DNA of 64,000 bases from an uncultured Lachnospiraceae bacterium. GTDB taxonomy: Bacteria > Bacillota > Clostridia > Lachnospirales > Lachnospiraceae. A program made the translations under genes and the position numbers. The notes under the pieces were generated by a model that was not told the DNA's origin, searched no databases, and worked only from the letters and a program-made list of their open reading frames with translations. Shown in pieces: positions 40,603 through 48,255 of this stretch. Each line of letters opens with the position of its first letter. The first letter of the stretch is position 1. The DNA lies in NCBI GenBank assembly GCA_900554415.1, contig USGU01000003.1:1-64000 (forward strand), given 5' to 3'.

Positions 40603-41181
40603 ATGGCTGTAGTTATTTGCCCAGATTGTAAAAATGAAGTCAGTGAATATGCTGAATCATGCCCGAAATGTGGATTCCCTGTTTCAAAATTCATGAATGA
40701 AAATGAATTGACAGATACTGAAAAGAAATTCATATGTCCTAAATGTGGTTTTTGTAACGGATGGGATGATGGAAAAGATAGTTCAATATATTTAAGATGT
40801 AAATATTGCAATACTACAATGGTACAGACAGACGAAACAGATGAGGAAGTAACAAATAATTTTATTAAATATTCAGCAAAAGAAAATTATTTAAAAACTC
40901 TTGCAATGAAATTTGGCAAAGATAAATTTTCTGAAGATGAATTTCAAAAAAGAGAAAAGATTGCAAAAGATAGAAGGGATAACAAAAATTCATTTAATAA
41001 ATATTTATTGTCTCAATCCCAACAACCAACCCAAAACGTACCTAAATGTCCTACATGTGGTTCAACCAACATCGAAAAAATATCTGGCTCTAAGCGTTGG
41101 CTCACAACCGGTTTATTCGGACTTGGAAGTAGCAATGTAGGCAAAACAATGCATTGTAAAAATTGCGGATATAAGTGGTAG
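40603..41181 (+). CDS. Multi-zinc-ribbon protein
   Basis: 192 residues from the ATG 40603 (GGAGGA 10 nt upstream). Three zinc-binding clusters are visible: CPDCKNEVSEYAESCPKCGF at the N terminus, CPKCGFCNG with CKYCNTTM in the middle, and CPTCGSTNIEKI with CKNCGYKW at the C terminus. No membrane segment, unlike the 27-29.8 kb ribbon proteins. The C-terminal ribbon with ITGLFGLGS-like linker resembles small phage-element ribbons. Probably nucleic-acid or protein binding. A terminator follows. Confidence 0.7.
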   Translation: MAVVICPDCKNEVSEYAESCPKCGFPVSKFMNENELTDTEKKFICPKCGFCNGWDDGKDSSIYLRCKYCNTTMVQTDETDEEVTNNFIKYSAKENYLKTLAMKFGKDKFSEDEFQKREKIAKDRRDNKNSFNKYLLSQSQQPTQNVPKCPTCGSTNIEKISGSKRWLTTGLFGLGSSNVGKTMHCKNCGYKW

Positions 41182-41207
41182 AAGTAGGAGGTAATATACT
41201 TTACATA

Positions 41208-41241
41208 GGATTACGGCACATACATGCCATAGTCCTTTTTT
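41208..41241 (+). terminator. Rho-independent terminator
   Basis: Arms GGATTACGGCA (41208-41218) and TGCCATAGTCC (41225-41235), including two G-T pairs, followed by six T (41236-41241). Ends the zinc-ribbon transcript. Confidence 0.8.
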
Positions 41242-41259
41242 ATTGTATGAAAGCCGGGG

Positions 41260-41571
41260 ATGATAAACACCCAACTTGGTAGACGCAACCTCTCTCCAAT
41301 TCAGAGAATTGCCGTTGCAGAAAAGTACAGACCTATTTATGAGAAACAGGCTTTTTTGAATAAATCTTTAAATGGCGGAGATAAAAAGTCGGAGTTGAAG
41401 AATTCTTCGACTCCGATTCCAAAAGAAAATAAAATTGATGTACGTGCAAAACTAGCCAAAGTCGCAGGTGTATCCACTGATACATACACGAAAGGAAAGA
41501 AAATCTTGAATTCTGATAACGAAAAATTAAAGAAGGAAGTGTTATCAGGTGAAAAGAGTTGCCATGCTTGA
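41260..41571 (+). pseudogene. ParB-like protein, N-terminally truncated
   Basis: 103 residues matching the HTH part of element-borne ParB-type proteins: QLGRRNLSPIQRIAVAEKYR, a polar linker, then KIDVRAKLAKVAGVSTDTYT and KGKKILNSDNEKLK. The conserved N-terminal ParB/Srx domain (usually about 100 residues) is missing; upstream sequence is the terminator of another gene. It overlaps the next gene by 23 bp. Probably a deletion remnant, although a short DNA-binding protein could still be made. Confidence 0.6.
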
Positions 41572-42274
41572 GTTAGATATAAAAGCGTGCATTGTTGTTA
41601 CAGTCTTACCAAATACGAAAACAGAATCTATACAGGCACTAATCAACAGTTATGAGACATTGGCAGAGTTGGAAGAACTGGAAGAACCAGGAACGATGTT
41701 TCTCTTGGACAATGATAAAAATAACAATAAGATGAAGATTAACGAAATTTTCTTCTGCCACTTGAATGCGCTGCTTACACTGGATTGCAATTCTGCCCTT
41801 GGAAACATTGACGATGCAGAAGTGGAACAGATGTTATGCAGCAGAGGTGTTTCAATCATTAGCAAGCTTGGTAAGGATAAATCAGATATTAAGAATTTGA
41901 TCAGCACTTTCCGTAATAATATTTATGCACCACTGGAAGAAGACAAGGTAATCAAATACATTGGACTGGTAAATCATGGAACAGAGAACGGTATTCGTAT
42001 AGGCGACATCTACGAGGAAGTAGGTATTCCGTTAGATACATATATTCAATATGAAGCGAAATATACATTATGTGTTCTTGCCGGTCTGTCACTTCCTTAT
42101 AAGAAAATGGCAGAGATAAAAGAAATTATAGATTCTAACAAAGATACAATCAAGAGGAATCTGACCGCACAAAATTCCAGTAGGTTATCAAAATCAGTAG
42201 GATTCTTGGATGATATTGTCCAAGAAAAGAAAACGATGGAGAAGAAAAAGAGTGACAGGGATTTATTATTCTAA
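41549..42274 (+). pseudogene. Tubulin/FtsZ-like GTPase (TubZ-type), N-terminally truncated
   Basis: The 241-residue frame (GTG 41549, ATG 41564) lines up with the part of FtsZ/TubZ that follows the GTP-binding loop: ACIVVTVLPNTKTESIQALI and LLDNDKNNNKMKINEIF correspond to the VVTxPF and IPNDK stretches. The glycine-rich tubulin signature (GGGTGTG) and about 120 preceding residues are absent. The C-terminal tail is basic and charged (QEKKTMEKKKSDRD), as in TubZ. Such proteins segregate low-copy plasmids or centre phage DNA. Without the GTP site it cannot be a working filament GTPase. The family call is inferred from the pattern only. Confidence 0.5.
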
Positions 42275-42334
42275 CTGGTAATCCGAGTTGAGAAACAGTT
42301 AGACTAGAGATAATCACATATTGACAAAGACATG

Positions 42335-42358
42335 GGGATAGGTTCAATAGCCTATCCC
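42335..42358 (+). other. Intercistronic stem-loop
   Basis: Perfect 8-bp stem GGGATAGG (42335-42342) / CCTATCCC (42351-42358) with an 8-nt loop, followed by TTTATATT. It precedes the 42389 gene by 30 nt; a TTGACA lies just before it at about 42321. Confidence 0.6.
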
Positions 42359-42388
42359 TTTATATTGGAGAAAAGGACGGTAAAAATT

Positions 42389-43075
42389 ATGAACAAGACA
42401 GTTGAAGCAGTCAGACATGGAGAAAAGATTACGGATGAAAGATTATTTGATGTTGTAAATGATTACGACATTACAACACTTAGTATTCGCACATCGGACA
42501 AAAGAATCATTATGGCAATGCAGATTAATAAGTGTGAAAGAGTAAAAGGTGGATATGAGTTTTCGCGGTCATGCACATGGACTGATGCGGTAATGTACCA
42601 GTTGGATTCTCAGGACATCAAGTCAATCAGTACGGAGTATAGCGAGGAAGCAAATACGTTTTTTGTTACTTGCAAGCTGAAAAATAATTTAGAGCTATGG
42701 TTGACGATTATTAATGTTTCAAACATGGAAAGCCGGTTATCTGACTTCAGAGAAATGGATGTGTATGAACTGAATAATTTCTTAGAAGAAGTGATTCAGA
42801 AACAGAGTGAGTATTACTGTATTTCCAGCAGAATCACGGATGCATTTGGATTTGATGTGAAGATGAATCCTAAGCGAGTGTTTGTGAATGCATTGGATGA
42901 TGAATGGAAGTTGCATATCAGTGATGATTTCAGTTCGTTTGAAGTTCCGGTTGTGGACGATTCTGTTAATGAGTTTTATATGAGAGAGACAGACGTATCA
43001 AAGCAAATTATTGTAAAACCATTTGGACAGCCATTTATGGAAGTCAGTCTGTTTTTCTTAAAAAGACATAACTAA
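42389..43075 (+). CDS. Hypothetical protein, 228 aa
   Basis: Start ATG 42389; an in-frame extension to 42332 crosses the stem-loop and lacks a site. The protein begins NKTVEAVRHGEKITDERLFD and consists of alternating beta strands and helices (LSIRTSDKRIIMAMQINKCE, FFVTCKLKNNLELWLTIINV) with a C-terminal part ending VSLFFLKRHN. No membrane segments and no known motif. It is followed by two similarly sized unknown genes with the same orientation, a block typical of large phage or phage-plasmid accessory regions. Confidence 0.6.
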   Translation: MNKTVEAVRHGEKITDERLFDVVNDYDITTLSIRTSDKRIIMAMQINKCERVKGGYEFSRSCTWTDAVMYQLDSQDIKSISTEYSEEANTFFVTCKLKNNLELWLTIINVSNMESRLSDFREMDVYELNNFLEEVIQKQSEYYCISSRITDAFGFDVKMNPKRVFVNALDDEWKLHISDDFSSFEVPVVDDSVNEFYMRETDVSKQIIVKPFGQPFMEVSLFFLKRHN

Positions 43076-43080
43076 AAAAT

Positions 43081-43110
43081 TATAGTGGGGTGGTGAAAAT
43101 CCACCCTATA
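43081..43110 (+). other. Intercistronic stem-loop
   Basis: GGGTGG (43088-43093) pairs with CCACCC (43101-43106), extended by TATA (43081-43084) / TATA (43107-43110) around a three-base bulge. It lies between two unknown genes, 22 nt before the next start codon. Confidence 0.5.
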
Positions 43111-43131
43111 GAAAAAAGGAAGGTAAAAATT

Positions 43132-43764
43132 ATGAAAACACCTGCAGCTTATACAAAAAATTTACAAAATCATATCATTACGAAACAGATGTTGTTGGAC
43201 TGCTTGTACAGTTCCAATAAAAGAGCAAAGAACTGGAGAGACAAGGAAAGGGAGTATAGAGATAAGTATAGAAATAACCGTTATCTGTATGATAAGTATG
43301 ATTCAGAGGAACGTGCAAGAGAACAGAAAGAATCCTACTATCGTCAAAAAGAGGTTATGCTTTCGGTCTTGGAACCGGTATGTATTCATAGAGAAAAAGT
43401 TGTGAATCAGCGAAGACGACGAATTTATGATTATGAAGAGGAATACTTTGAGTGCTTAAATGCAGGACTCTTTATTTATGAAAATGGATATTATGACAGC
43501 GAAGAACATGAGTACATCGAATTTGGAGATATTTTGGAAGAAATCACAAATACTCATTATTATCTTTTTTATGATATTGGCGGTAATCATACTTTCCATA
43601 CTCCGATAAATGAAGGTGAAGTAGAAATGCATAATCTTCCTATTGTTGATATTGAAAAATTGAATACCAGTGGTGATGATATTGCGGATTTGGTGTCAAA
43701 TCAGTTTGTGACAAAGGTTGTGAAACTGATTATAGATGATGATTTCGAATATGTAGCAGCATAG
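43132..43764 (+). CDS. Hypothetical protein, 210 aa
   Basis: Start ATG 43132 with GGAAGG upstream. The N-terminal half is a long, highly charged helix (MLLDCLYSSNKRAKNWRDKE, then repeated Arg/Tyr/Glu patterns such as REYRDKYRNNRYLYDKYDSE and REKVVNQRRRRIYDYEEEYF) likely to be a coiled coil. The C-terminal half is acidic (IEFGDILEEITNTHYYLFYD). No enzymatic motif. The next gene starts 11 nt downstream. Confidence 0.6.
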   Translation: MKTPAAYTKNLQNHIITKQMLLDCLYSSNKRAKNWRDKEREYRDKYRNNRYLYDKYDSEERAREQKESYYRQKEVMLSVLEPVCIHREKVVNQRRRRIYDYEEEYFECLNAGLFIYENGYYDSEEHEYIEFGDILEEITNTHYYLFYDIGGNHTFHTPINEGEVEMHNLPIVDIEKLNTSGDDIADLVSNQFVTKVVKLIIDDDFEYVAA

Positions 43765-43775
43765 GAGAAAGCAGT

Positions 43776-44615
43776 ATGAATGAAGAATTACAGAAGTTAG
43801 GAATTGAAAGTGAGCAGGACTTGTACGAGGTTCTAACGGAAAGCGAAGAAGCAGATACCTTATTCAGTGATATTTACGGTTACATCACGGAAGAATGCTC
43901 GATGGAAGATAAAAGTTTCCCCGGCATGATTAATCTTGAAGAATATAAAGGTCTTTACATTGTGTGGATAGATGATGAATGTCCGAGTTTTAACGGAACA
44001 CCGTATTTTTGGAAATATGAAGTATTTACCATGTATGAGGACGCAAAACAATATTTTGACAGTATGAAAGGCAAGGGAATAAAACCAATAAACGAACGCA
44101 TTAAGGAGTGTATTCGTCAGACCTCGGATAGTAAACGGATAGAGATTGTAATGAGGTCACAACCATATTGCAACATGTTTGACGTATATTACAAATCAAA
44201 TTTGCTGATAGAACATATGGGCTATCAAGAAAGTTATGTTGGCACAAGAAATAAAGAGGATTTCGCAGCATTAACGGAATTTATCCGTAGTATAGGCAAA
44301 GACTTCTATAACGAATATGGAACATTGCCGGTTGAAATCATTACGGAGAAAGACGGACAGAAGTGGATTTATTTTGTAGGCGAAAGATATTTACAGTCTG
44401 AGAAAGAACGTATTTTAGGTTATGTGGAAGAAGACGAGCCGTATAACACGGAAGAAAGGAAACTTGCTACGCAGGATTGGTTGGAAAAAATCATCTTAGT
44501 CTTCACGGAAAATAAAAATGCTGAAGGTATATGGCAAGATTCGGGTCAACCGGTTACAGCTATGCATGAGAAATTTATATTCAATGTTTCTGAAGAAGAA
44601 AGAGAGAATGTATAA
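43776..44615 (+). CDS. Hypothetical protein, 279 aa
   Basis: AGGAGAAAG precedes the ATG. Acidic soluble protein: start NEELQKLGIESEQDLYEVLT, central YIVWIDDECPSFNGTPYFWK, then IERIVMRSQPYCNMFDVYYK-like strands and a C-terminal SEEERENV. It does not resemble a known enzyme. Third member of the block of unknown genes. Confidence 0.6.
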   Translation: MNEELQKLGIESEQDLYEVLTESEEADTLFSDIYGYITEECSMEDKSFPGMINLEEYKGLYIVWIDDECPSFNGTPYFWKYEVFTMYEDAKQYFDSMKGKGIKPINERIKECIRQTSDSKRIEIVMRSQPYCNMFDVYYKSNLLIEHMGYQESYVGTRNKEDFAALTEFIRSIGKDFYNEYGTLPVEIITEKDGQKWIYFVGERYLQSEKERILGYVEEDEPYNTEERKLATQDWLEKIILVFTENKNAEGIWQDSGQPVTAMHEKFIFNVSEEERENV

Positions 44616-44848
44616 GTGTACAGAGATAATTGTTGCAGGTGAGATGAAACAACCGACTATTGAAGCGAATAGTTACCTAAATGCACATAAATCCTAAACT
44701 CCTTATATTCAGTGAAGTAACTGATTACCAATAGAACGGAACAACCATACCATTGAAGATGATGGTTACAGGAGAACGGACAGACAGGCGCACTGCTCAT
44801 TATGGGTGGTGTGCCTGAACTATTAATACGGAAATGGAGGAAGAAATT
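44616..44848 (+). other. Non-coding gap with several hairpins
   Basis: No gene is seen. Hairpins include ACTATT-GAAGC-GAATAGT (about 44658-44675), AACCAT / ATGGTT around a TTGAAG-containing loop (about 44743-44766), and a 9-bp stem CAGGCGCAC (44785-44793) / GTGTGCCTG (44809-44817). Two loops share TTGAAG. This could be a structured leader of the 44849 gene or a small RNA. Confidence 0.4.
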
Positions 44849-45193
44849 ATGAATGAAACTATTAATAGCAAAAAGTTGTATGAATTGATTAACAAAGGAT
44901 TACTTGATGTAACCGCAATAACACGCAGGTGCTTCGGTTATGTCGGAATTGTAGATACCATTAAGTCGGAAGAATTTATGAAAGATTTGGAAACAGTAAC
45001 CAATGCCGGAATATTCGATATCGTTGAGTGGACACATGATGTAGCAGGTGATGGAACTGTTGTACTGACTGCTGATTTGCATGACAGATATGCCGGGGAA
45101 TACATAGAGATTCTGGGCAAAGTGTCAGGCGGTTTATCGGTTAAGGGATTTGAAGCAGAATTAAGAGCGGTTGGTATAAACGGTTTGGCATAG
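44849..45193 (+). CDS. Hypothetical protein, 114 aa
   Basis: ATG 44849 with GGAGGAAG 7-8 nt upstream; an in-frame ATG at 44834 lies before that site. Starts NETINSKKLYELINKGLLDV and ends RAVGINGLA. Small soluble alpha/beta protein containing GYVGIVDTIKSEEFMKDLET and VVLTADLHDRYAGEYIEILG. No family recognised. Confidence 0.55.
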   Translation: MNETINSKKLYELINKGLLDVTAITRRCFGYVGIVDTIKSEEFMKDLETVTNAGIFDIVEWTHDVAGDGTVVLTADLHDRYAGEYIEILGKVSGGLSVKGFEAELRAVGINGLA

Positions 45194-45227
45194 AGAAGTA
45201 CATAAGAAGATAGGGGAATGAATTATT

Positions 45228-45413
45228 ATGAGAACAGCAAAGACAGAAATGTACATCGTTAGGTCATTAGCCATGACGAATTGGCTATGTAATAATGGAT
45301 TTAAGATTTTGAAAGTGGAAGACTCGGAGAAGGATGATAAGCTGAAGGTTTTCTTTTTTGAAGAATCGCCAGCACTTCACAACATGATGATGCAGTATAG
45401 AAAGAGAGTGTAA
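45228..45413 (+). CDS. DUF5659-like small protein, 61 aa
   Basis: Reads RTAKTEMYIVRSLAMTNWLC, then NGFKILKVEDSEKDDKLKVF and a final FEESPALHNMMMQYRKR. The order of a short helix, a KxLKVE strand and an F-FE-P...H helix resembles the DUF5659 family common in Firmicute mobile elements, where it often sits beside replication genes. GGGGAATG region supplies a weak site. The truncated helicase gene begins 4 nt downstream. Confidence 0.6.
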   Translation: MRTAKTEMYIVRSLAMTNWLCNNGFKILKVEDSEKDDKLKVFFFEESPALHNMMMQYRKRV

Positions 45414-45417
45414 GTGT

Positions 45418-45700
45418 ATGGCAAATGGCAAGCAGAAAATTTGGGTATCAGACCTTATAGGGGATGATTTTAAAAGATGGAATAACGAATTTGTGATTCT
45501 GGATTGTGGAACGGCTTGCGGAAAAACTTATTTTTGCATCAGAAAACTAGGAAAATACGCAGCAGCACGAAAGCGTAAAATTTTATATCTATGTAATCGA
45601 AATAAATTGAGAAACCAAACATATAAGCAAGTGAAAGATGAAAAGTTACAAGCGACAATATATGTGACTACATACCAAGCTTTACAGAAAAAGATTCAGC
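45418..45700 (+). pseudogene. Phage-type helicase, C-terminally truncated
   Basis: The GTG/ATG-linked frame starting at 45418 (MANGKQKIWVSDLIGDDFKR) contains a P-loop CGTACGKTYF and the following RKILYLCNRNKLRNQ, a superfamily 2 helicase motif Ia context. After about 94 residues it runs, near 45690, into sequence that in another frame encodes the tape-measure C terminus; the helicase frame then stops at 45726. Motifs II-VI are absent. The gene has been cut by a rearrangement. Confidence 0.65.
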
Positions 45701-46598
45701 AAACGGTACTTATACTTCTGTTGTAACTTCTTACTCAGAAGAATTTAAGAACAAGCTTACAACCACAAACACAATCCTCGAAGCAATCAGAAAATACCTT
45801 GCCACAATGTCTGGCGAATCTGATGAGCTGGCAAAGAGTGAATTAGATTCAATCGGCAAGAATGAATCAAATATAGGAAATACAGGCGGAACTACTCCTA
45901 CACCTTCTACTGATACTTCTACCAATAATTCAAGCGGAAGTGGTGACGGTGTGCCATCGGTTGGTGACGCTGTAACTTTCGAAAACGGTAGATACTATTA
46001 CAGTTCAGATGGTATTAGTCCTTCAGGAAGTAAGCATTTGGGTGGTACGGTATATATTACCAAAGTAAATACCAAATCATGGGCGACAAAGCCGTATCAT
46101 ATCAGCACCGGTTCTACACTCGGTAACGGTGACTTGGGTTGGGTATCATTAGACCAATTAAAAGGTTACAAAACAGGTGGACTTGTTGATGAAACTGGTC
46201 TTGCTATGCTTCATGGTACACCGCAGCATCCTGAACTTGTGTTAAATGCACATGATACGGAAAATATATTGGATGCCGCAAATTTGGCTAAGATGATTAA
46301 TAATGGAATTATCAAGACGAATCAGATTCCGGTTCCTGATTTCAGTGACAGCCCTATCTTTAAGAAGCTTCAGGAAACGATGGAGGTTAATAACATCAAG
46401 AATGATTACAATATTAAGATTGATAAGTTCGTTGATACTATTGAAATGAATGGAGTAAATGACCCGGATGAATTTGAAAAACAGCTTGAAGACAAATTGG
46501 TTAATAGCCGAAGCATTCAAAAAATTATTCAGGAAGAAACGATTGGTCGAATGCTTGGACATAACGAAATGAAAAAGCATTTTTATGTACATCATTAA
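45690..46598 (+). pseudogene. Tape-measure protein, C-terminal fragment
   Basis: The frame is open from about 45690, well before its first ATG at 45807, so the start is lost. It includes a Ser/Thr/Gly-rich linker, then the segment typical of tape-measure C termini: KTGGLVDETGLAMLHGTPQH with PELVLNAHDTENIL, and a helical tail with DPDEFEKQLEDKLVN. The gene belongs to the same family as the oppositely oriented fragment at 39706-40554. A terminator (46617-46647) follows. Without a start it is probably not expressed as a working tail protein. Confidence 0.8.
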
Positions 46599-46616
46599 GA
46601 TATATGAAATTAATTT

Positions 46617-46647
46617 GGAGTAGTGGAGAAGTCTGCTACTCCTTTTT
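46617..46647 (+). terminator. Rho-independent terminator
   Basis: Arms GGAGTAG (46617-46623) and CTACTCC (46636-46642) with a 12-nt loop, followed by TTTTT. Isolates the integration module from upstream transcription. Confidence 0.85.
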
Positions 46648-46704
46648 GAATTGGAAAATAAGGGAAAATTTATATATATGATTATAAAAATGGGAGGACA
46701 CGAT

Positions 46705-46896
46705 TTGAATAATACAGCAACAGTTAATGATAAGGTTTTATTAAATATTAAGGAAGTATGTAGTTATCTTGGGATAGGGCAGACTAAAGCAAGAGAGCTT
46801 TTAAGAGGATATAACGGATTTGGAATCCAAATAGGGAATCGTTGGTATGCAAATAAGGAAAAATTAGATAGATGGATAGAGAGTGAAACGCTGTGA
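46705..46896 (+). CDS. Excisionase-like DNA-binding protein
   Basis: TTG start at 46705 lies 6 nt after GGAGGA (46693-46698); earlier in-frame starts lack a site. The 63-residue protein has a winged-helix excisionase pattern: LLNIKEVCSYLGIGQTKARE, then IQIGNRWYANKEKLDRWIES, as in Tn916 Xis. Directly upstream of the integrase, it should steer the integrase to excision. Confidence 0.8.
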   Translation: MNNTATVNDKVLLNIKEVCSYLGIGQTKARELLRGYNGFGIQIGNRWYANKEKLDRWIESETL

Positions 46897-46925
46897 GGAT
46901 TTTGTGAGCAATTATGTGTGTTGAG

Positions 46926-46954
46926 TTGAAAAGTCAAGTGTTAAATGATATACT
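46926..46954 (+). promoter_or_regulatory. Promoter of the integrase gene
   Basis: TTGAAA (46926-46931) and TATACT (46949-46954) with a 17-bp spacer. A short hairpin AGCATA-TC-TATGCT (46960-46973) followed by ATTTTTT lies between promoter and start codon and could attenuate transcription. Confidence 0.65.
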
Positions 46955-47016
46955 GAATTAGCATATCTATGCTTGATTTTTTGGTTTGAGAAACGAATCA
47001 GAAAGGATTGATAGAC

Positions 47017-48165
47017 ATGGGTAAATCTTTAAAAGGTAAGGAACTAGGAAAGGGGATAAGCCAGCGTAAATGCGATGGATTATATGTTGCACGTTTTATA
47101 AATAGATTTGGGAAAAGACAAGTTGTATCGGATAAAACCTATAATGGTGTACAGAAGAAACTGCGTGAAGCAATGATTGCGGATGATAAGGCAGTAAATG
47201 TTGTCAGTAACAATATGACACTGGATGAATGGTTTGAAAGGTGGATGAAAACTTGTAAGAAGAATTGTAGGAATAATACAAAGGATACATATGCCAGACA
47301 TTATAAACGTGTGAAAAAAGCATTAGGTTGGAGAAAGCTTAATAGACTGAATTTGGTTGTTATGCAGGAAGCAATCAATGAGCTACGGACTGATAATGAG
47401 AGAAAAAATAGTAAAAAAATACTTGTGGATATGCTTGAAAAAGCAGTGGCAAGTGATTTGATTACAAAGAATGTAGCCAAACAGATTACAACTGATATAA
47501 CCAAAGAGGAGAAGAAGAACAGAAGGGTATTAACTATAGAAGAAACAAGAATATTCCTTGAACAAGCGGAAAAGTCATTTTACTATAACTTATTTGTTGT
47601 AGCACTTGAAACTGGTATGCGTATCGGGGAACTTACAGGACTTCAATGGGAAGATATTGATTATAAAAATAAGGTAATCCATGTTACTCATTCTATGACT
47701 TATTTTTCCAAAGATGGAAAATATACTTTTGAACTTCATTCTACGAAAACCAATAAAGGAATGCGTGATATTCCATTGACGGAAAAGGCTATTCAAGCGT
47801 TAAAACAACAACATTTTATGAAGCAGACACTTGTTAGTAGCAAAGAGCCGATGGAAGGTTTTGAAAATCTTGTATTTGTTACAAAGAACAACAAACCTAC
47901 AACACAGTTTCTTGTTACGGAGTGTATAGAAGGCATAACGAAAAAAATACATAAAAATTACCCGGACTTAGTTTTTGAAAAGATTACACCACATTGCTTC
48001 AGACATACATTTGCTACAAGATGGTTAGAAGCAAATGTGCCAATAAAAACAGTATCTGCTATACTAGGTCATTCGCAGTTACAATTAACAACGGATTTAT
48101 ATATGCACGTTACAACAGATTCGTTATTTAAAGGATTGAAACAGTATGAACAAATGGCAGGCTAA
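47017..48165 (+). CDS. Tyrosine-type integrase (Tn916 Int family)
   Basis: 382 residues from the ATG at 47017, about 10 nt after AAAGG. The N-terminal arm-binding domain (about 1-70) is followed by a SAM-like core-binding domain (about 75-160) and the catalytic domain with Arg in TGMRIGELTGL, Lys in the STKTNKGMRD beta hairpin, HCFRHTF (H-x2-R), GHSQ and the nucleophile Tyr in DLYMHV. All catalytic residues are present, so the element may still be mobile. The gene ends 90 bp before pyrE, the attachment target. No terminator separates it from pyrE. Confidence 0.97.
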   Translation: MGKSLKGKELGKGISQRKCDGLYVARFINRFGKRQVVSDKTYNGVQKKLREAMIADDKAVNVVSNNMTLDEWFERWMKTCKKNCRNNTKDTYARHYKRVKKALGWRKLNRLNLVVMQEAINELRTDNERKNSKKILVDMLEKAVASDLITKNVAKQITTDITKEEKKNRRVLTIEETRIFLEQAEKSFYYNLFVVALETGMRIGELTGLQWEDIDYKNKVIHVTHSMTYFSKDGKYTFELHSTKTNKGMRDIPLTEKAIQALKQQHFMKQTLVSSKEPMEGFENLVFVTKNNKPTTQFLVTECIEGITKKIHKNYPDLVFEKITPHCFRHTFATRWLEANVPIKTVSAILGHSQLQLTTDLYMHVTTDSLFKGLKQYEQMAG

Positions 48166-48170
48166 ATAAA

Positions 48171-48194
48171 AAATGGTACAGTAGTGGTACAGTA
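48171..48194 (+). repeat. Right arm-type repeats
   Basis: Two copies: AAATGGTACAGT (48171-48182) and AGTGGTACAGTA (48183-48194), matching the three copies at the left end. They start 6 bp after the integrase stop codon. Confidence 0.75.
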
Positions 48195-48255
48195 ACACGA
48201 AAAATGGATAACATAAGTGTTGAGAAATGGCTTAAAATAAGGAGGTTTTACAAGT

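Noticed and set aside
23350..48255. CRISPR array
   Set aside because: Repeats found (12-bp arm sites, 16-bp operators) are too short or lack regular spacers of 30-40 bp, and no cas genes are present.
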